From NCBI RefSeq assembly GCF_963678975.1, contig NC_089274.1, forward strand, positions 2,406,001-2,470,000: a stretch of 64,000 bases of DNA. The letters are read 5' to 3'. The DNA comes from Dysidea avara. Lineage: Eukaryota > Porifera > Demospongiae > Dictyoceratida > Dysideidae. Below the pieces are notes generated by a model. That model did no database searches. It saw nothing but the letters and a program-made list of their open reading frames with translations, and had not been told where the DNA came from. The position numbers were made by a program, and so were the translations under genes. Positions 59,870 to 64,000 of this stretch are shown piece after piece (positions within the stretch are counted from its first letter, which is position 1; each line of letters begins with the position of its first letter).

Positions 59870-61339
59870 TATTTGTTTTTTCTTTGTTAATTGACATCGT
59901 TTCAATTGGTGGTTGAAGTATAATTTGTTTGATTACATGTGTACAGGAAATTGTGTTGTGCTAGAGAGATTGTGGTGACCAGTAAAATCCCTCAAACTGC
60001 TGTTTCCACTGCTTTTGCTCTGAAAAACGTATTTCACTATCCTGGTATACATGTCAGCCATGTTTTTACACCTGTCACTAGGTTGACAATATCCTAATAA
60101 ATAAATTCATGCATATATTACAAAGAATCTAATTTTCTTGAACTTTTACAGTGTATTGATATGACAATACTAACCATGTCCAGGTAATCTTTTTCAAAAA
60201 CAATTATTTGTGATAGGATTTCAAGTCATCAACTTCACGGAGGTTTGCTGAAGCTCGCCGAAACTCCAGATATGACATAGTATTAATCAACAGAAAGAAG
60301 CAAGAAATATAATGTCTTTATATTTCAGATAAGGGGAAAAAGAAAATTAACTAGCTAGACAGTGCAAAATGGCACTGATTTACCTCACAATAGGTGAGTG
60401 GCTTAGTATGGATACAAATATTGTTTGCGTATCAATGTGGCCATTCTGCTTTGCTATCAGCTTTGTTCCACCCATTGTGTGAATTACAAAAAGGAACACT
60501 TTGAGAACTGCCTCAGCAATCAATCAAGTTATTACAGACTGAATGCACATCCTGAATATCAATCACTGAGAAGTGAAATGGCTACTATACTTCTTTTTCA
60601 ACCCGTCATACAGCATTAAAAATAAAGAACAGTACCAGAAGCATCGCTGCAATCAATCCAGTCACCATAGGAGTTATGGATGATTCTCGCAATAGCTAGC
60701 TAGCACTGAAGCCATCACATGTTGCCACAAATCAGTGCCTATGTGGCAGTAGAAAAATAAATGGGACACACAAGGACACAGGTCACTGTATGTAGCCCCT
60801 GCAGCACTTGCCAAAAGACATGCCTTGGGCCAGAGATGTCAAACAGTAAAAAAAATCAATCTTGTAGCCTTAACCATTGTTGAGTTATGCTTGGCTGAAG
60901 GAGCCACTTAGTTAGTTAGTCAGTTATTAAAAATAATTTAGAATTTTTTTACAAACTCCATAGAAACAAGTTTTGGACTGCTCTGTAGCCATTTTCGGGC
61001 TTGATGATACCTAACAAATACCTGGCAAGCTGTCATGAAGGGAAAATGAGGTTGCATGGTTTTAGGGTGATCTGTACCTACATAGTACTGGTAGCAAGTT
61101 GTTTTGGCTAGACAACTGTCTGGCTAGACAACTGTCTGACTAAACTATACACTGTTACTGTAACTTGTCATGATCATGTGTAAGTGACTACAGCAAACAA
61201 TACATTGACTGGTCCATTAGGTTACTTAATTATAATGAAATCATAACAATCATGTTTCTGATTTTCTGGACAGACAACAAGACAACTTCCCCATTTAATA
61301 GTACATCATTACAGTATAACCTTTCTCACAGAAAATATC
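59870..61339. repeat. Region downstream of copy C, no gene
   Basis: Mirror of 7,641-9,119. The dispersed repeat R2 fragment is at about 60,420-60,700. No supported exon. Confidence 0.5.
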
Positions 61340-62905
61340 ACACACAACTTACCGTAACAGATTGAAGCATTTCAACAAGGTGCTGAATCATTCGAGGTCT
61401 ATGAACTGATGACTGAGTCGGGTTCCTGCATGGATATGCACCTAGTAACAACATGGAACTTGTCACCAGAGAACATTGCTTAGCTTGTAGTCAAACATTA
61501 ACCATGGCCAGTTACAAAATTAAACATTGTCTATAGACTATAACACAACACTAGGTTTTGCAACAATGATTCAGTGATGTAGCTATAACCTTACAGATAC
61601 TTGGCTACCAAGTCAATCAGTTGTTGTCATTGTTTATAATATTTCATGTGGACAGGTCAAGCAATATATGGTAAAGGTCAACAATAACAAGTTGCACTCA
61701 CTTCAAGTATGAGCTCCATCTGATCATGCAAATACTTCAACAAGTTTTTCATCTCTTTTGCCTATAGTAGTATAATGACAAGTCAGCTGTTTCTATGTAA
61801 CATGTAGTACACTAACTTCATAATCTCTTTGTATTATATCCCTCTTCATATCATAACAACACATTATCTTAAACATGTTGTTGTAGCACATCATAGTGTA
61901 ACTGAAATATTCCACATTGAGAGTAGCTCGTATGAAGTTGACAACATCCTACAAAACATTAAGTTATGGGATGTGACATATTCACTATTATTACCTGTCT
62001 CACTCAAATAGGTTTACAGTCCCCATATAACATTGTAGCTGTCTTGATAGCATCTGACGAGTCCACCTGTAAATATGAGTATTGGTGGGTGGTGGACGTG
62101 GTATAGAATTTGCATTCTGCACACACTCTGAGAATACTAATAGTTGATTGTTAAACACCAGTGAAAACTGTATACACAAACACTAAACTGCTCTATAATT
62201 TAACCTAGCCAGTCAACAGTACATGTGATGATCATGGTAACAAACAATTAAACCTTTCCTGCAGGTTAACACAAATCAAAAGCTACACAAAAGAATTCCC
62301 AGAATTTATGGGAGGGGACCAAAGATATTAATATTAATGATACAAAGCAGAGTGCAAGTATCTCAGCCAATAAGAGAACCAACACTCCATGCAGTTATGA
62401 TGAATGATCCGCTGTTGACCTTTAGTTTGACACCTACACTTGCCCTATATGATGAAGTTGAGCCAGCTCTTCCCCATATATGCATGACAAAAGAGAATAT
62501 GCTTTCTCTATTACTATTAAACTGCATAACAGAACTTTGATGGTCCCTTTAATTTCTGTGTGCAACTACAATCCTACCAGCTCTAAATCTCACCAAATCA
62601 CAGTAGATCTCATAAATGATTTTGAACTTCTCCTTCATTTCTTTTGGTCAATAGTCACACAATAAGCGAAGTCAGAATTGTATCCAATATTCTATATGAC
62701 AACAAAAGCATCATTACAGGTTAATGAGGGGTGACCTCAAATATGCTCAAACTCACCATCAATGGCATGAGCAAAGAACCTTATAACAGGATACAGCCAA
62801 CAAGGAGAGTGCAAAAATTCATGGAGTCGGGAGTACGGGTACATCGTAAGTAGCACCATAGATGGTGTGTGCTCTAATATCTATGGTAGCACCACCAGTA
62901 GCCAT
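61340..62905 (-). pseudogene. Inner gene copy C, decayed
   Basis: Starts at ATG 62,905. Exon 1 has a partial tandem duplication (about 62,846-62,885) and has lost about nine bases around the FCEF codons, but keeps the donor near 62,750. Exon 2 (about 62,688 down) begins with an extra T that shifts frame. Exon 3 (about 61,998-62,070) shares the TGA and the shortened 5' side with copy B. Exon 4 (about 61,820-61,950) is intact. The MFSG-type exon near 61,400-61,480 is cut short by a deletion. The lesions shared with B date to before the arm duplication; the rest are private. Confidence 0.7.
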
Positions 62906-62949
62906 CTCTACTGATGAACTGAGTATGTGGTCTGTAAGGTCTAGAAGTT

Positions 62950-63257
62950 GTTATAATAACCGGAACCGGTATGAGGAATGGAACGGAACGGAACGACTAA
63001 ACCAGGTGAAGAAGAAACCAAAGCTGAACCCAACCCTAACCTGTTAAGCATTATGATGTATTTCACTGTCTGTATGAAGATAAGTTTTTGGTGAGTTCGG
63101 GGCGAGCTAGGGTTGGCCCGGCTTCGCCGGGACGCTCGCTCCAACCCTAGCTCGCCTCGAACTCACTAAAAACTTACCCTAGTGCAGCACTGTGTGCTTG
63201 ATAGTGGAGTTAGCAGAGTGACCGTTCCGTTCCATTCCTGATTCCGGTTATTATAAC
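62950..63257. mobile_element. Right-arm-only element with gttataataaccgg ends and a foldback core
   Basis: Outer inverted ends gttataataaccggaa and ttccggttattataac are followed inward by ggaatggaacggaacgg and its near complement. The core (63,004-63,180) is a foldback of family F3 (gcgagctagggttgg and ccaaccctagctcgc). The left arm at about 5,915-5,930 lacks it, so it arrived after the arm duplication. It separates copy C from the shared promoter. Confidence 0.75.
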
Positions 63258-63570
63258 TCAGATTACTTAATAACTTGCCAGTTTTTATTTGTGCAGTCAC
63301 GTGCAATATAATGACATCACTATTATCTGCAAGCCACGTGACTAATCCAGTATGCAACTGTTTACTGGGACGTCTTTCCCGTTGGTAGCTACGTGGAAGA
63401 GCAAGAAAGGAGTAGCAGTTAAGTGTGTGAGCGCGACCTTTTCGTCACGTAAAAGTTGTGGAGCACTTTAGCTACGAGGACACGTGCCGGCTCAACTATT
63501 CTACGTCATCAAATTACACGTGACTGGGTAAATTGCCACACTCAGTTTACAGTTGATATTTTTGATAGAG
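63258..63570. promoter_or_regulatory. Shared promoter between gene copies C and D
   Basis: Counterpart of 5,645-5,968. CACGTG boxes lie at 63,298-63,303 and 63,335-63,340 and two more between about 63,480 and 63,530, along with a ctacgtcatc CRE-like site. The copy C side is now displaced by the 308-bp insertion. Confidence 0.5.
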
Positions 63571-63850
63571 ATGGCTACTGGTGGTGCAGTTCACGGTGTA
63601 CCCATACTCCCGACTCCAGGGTTTTGTGAATTTTTACACTCTCCTTGTTGGCTGTATCCTGTTATAAGCTTCTTTTCTCGTGCCATTGATGGTGAGTTCT
63701 GTCGGGTGAGTTTGAGGTTACCCCTTACTTACGCTTTAAATTCGTTGTGTAGAATATGGATACAGTGCTGTCTTCGGTGATCCTGTTTTGGACCGAAAGC
63801 AAATAAAACAGGAAATATACAAAATTCTTTACGAGACCTACTGTGATTTG
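63571..63850 (+). CDS. Unrecognised multi-exon gene, outer copy D (5' part only)
   Basis: Exons 63,571-63,691 and 63,753-63,850 are open, have consensus borders (GATG|GTGAGT, TGTAG|AA, TTTG|GTGAGG) and encode the first 73 codons. The gene continues beyond the window. The layout is identical to copy A, but exon 2 is one codon shorter. Notable replacements against A are SE to PG (residues 16-17), G to C (26), R to S (33), H to R (37) and most of residues 42-65. Two silent codon differences were found. It starts head to head with pseudogene C. Function unknown; see copy A for the weak BART-like resemblance. Confidence 0.6.
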
Positions 63851-64000
63851 GTGAGGTCATGAGGTCACACATTGTGGAATGCTCGCGAATAGCTGTATGC
63901 AGAGATTGTGATAAAAATGCATTTGTGTATAGAGTTACCAGTTGAGTCAATAGTAGCGAATCCGGAAGAATTTTAACATTAATGGAAATAGTTTTCAAAA

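Larger units (their letters stand above)
52360..64000. repeat. Right arm of the large inverted duplication
   Basis: This is the inverted counterpart of 5,226-17,115, continuing to the window end. Arm-specific events are a 237-bp MITE at 58,215-58,451, a 308-bp element at 62,950-63,257, and fewer 13-bp units at 52,727-52,823. The left-arm insertion 13,599-14,274 is absent here. Confidence 0.9.

Overview
The window looks like nuclear DNA of an early-branching invertebrate, most likely a sponge. This is inference: the DNA is AT-rich, genes are split by short GT-AG introns, one gene is an unmistakable animal-type 14-3-3 and another an ABCB transporter, and most of the rest is a mosaic of hAT, LINE, BEL/Pao and Ty3/gypsy remains, foldback elements and minisatellites. 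No database could be consulted.

Layout. The window is dominated by a nested palindrome. A left arm (about 5,226-17,115) recurs in inverted orientation as a right arm (about 52,360 to the window end). Inside each arm the same gene is present twice, head to head, around a short CACGTG-containing promoter. This gives four copies: A (3,442-5,644, minus), B (5,969-7,640, plus), C (about 61,340-62,905, minus) and D (63,571 onward, plus). A and D keep open exons; B and C are decayed. Downstream of A, B and C lies the 3' part of an old Ty3/gypsy element. In B and C it has been further split by a foldback element, a 31-bp minisatellite, LINE tails, a hAT-like element and a 13-bp minisatellite.

The spacer (17,116-52,359) holds the ordinary genes. 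A P-glycoprotein-type ABC transporter is represented by its last nucleotide-binding domain (26,936-28,032, plus). A complete five-exon 14-3-3 gene (28,307-35,216, minus) faces it tail to tail. An N-terminal multicopper-oxidase fragment lies at 46,470-47,231 (plus). The spacer also holds a hAT transposon inserted with an exact 8-bp duplication into a BEL/Pao fossil (20,190-23,860), a LINE relic (35,960-37,960), a 2.7-kb minisatellite (42,470-45,130) containing a near-perfect 300-bp-arm palindrome, and several foldback elements.

The most interesting signal is the four-copy gene. Between the outer copies A and D, exons 1 and 2 differ in 18 codons by replacement and in only 2 silently, plus a one-codon indel, while the adjoining intron and promoter differ at only about 3% of aligned sites. 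Its product is unrecognised (a weak BART/CFAP36-like look at the N-terminus). The coding-faster-than-intron pattern suggests diversifying selection. The 14-3-3 is also unusual: the position equivalent to the phosphate-binding Arg56 is Tyr.
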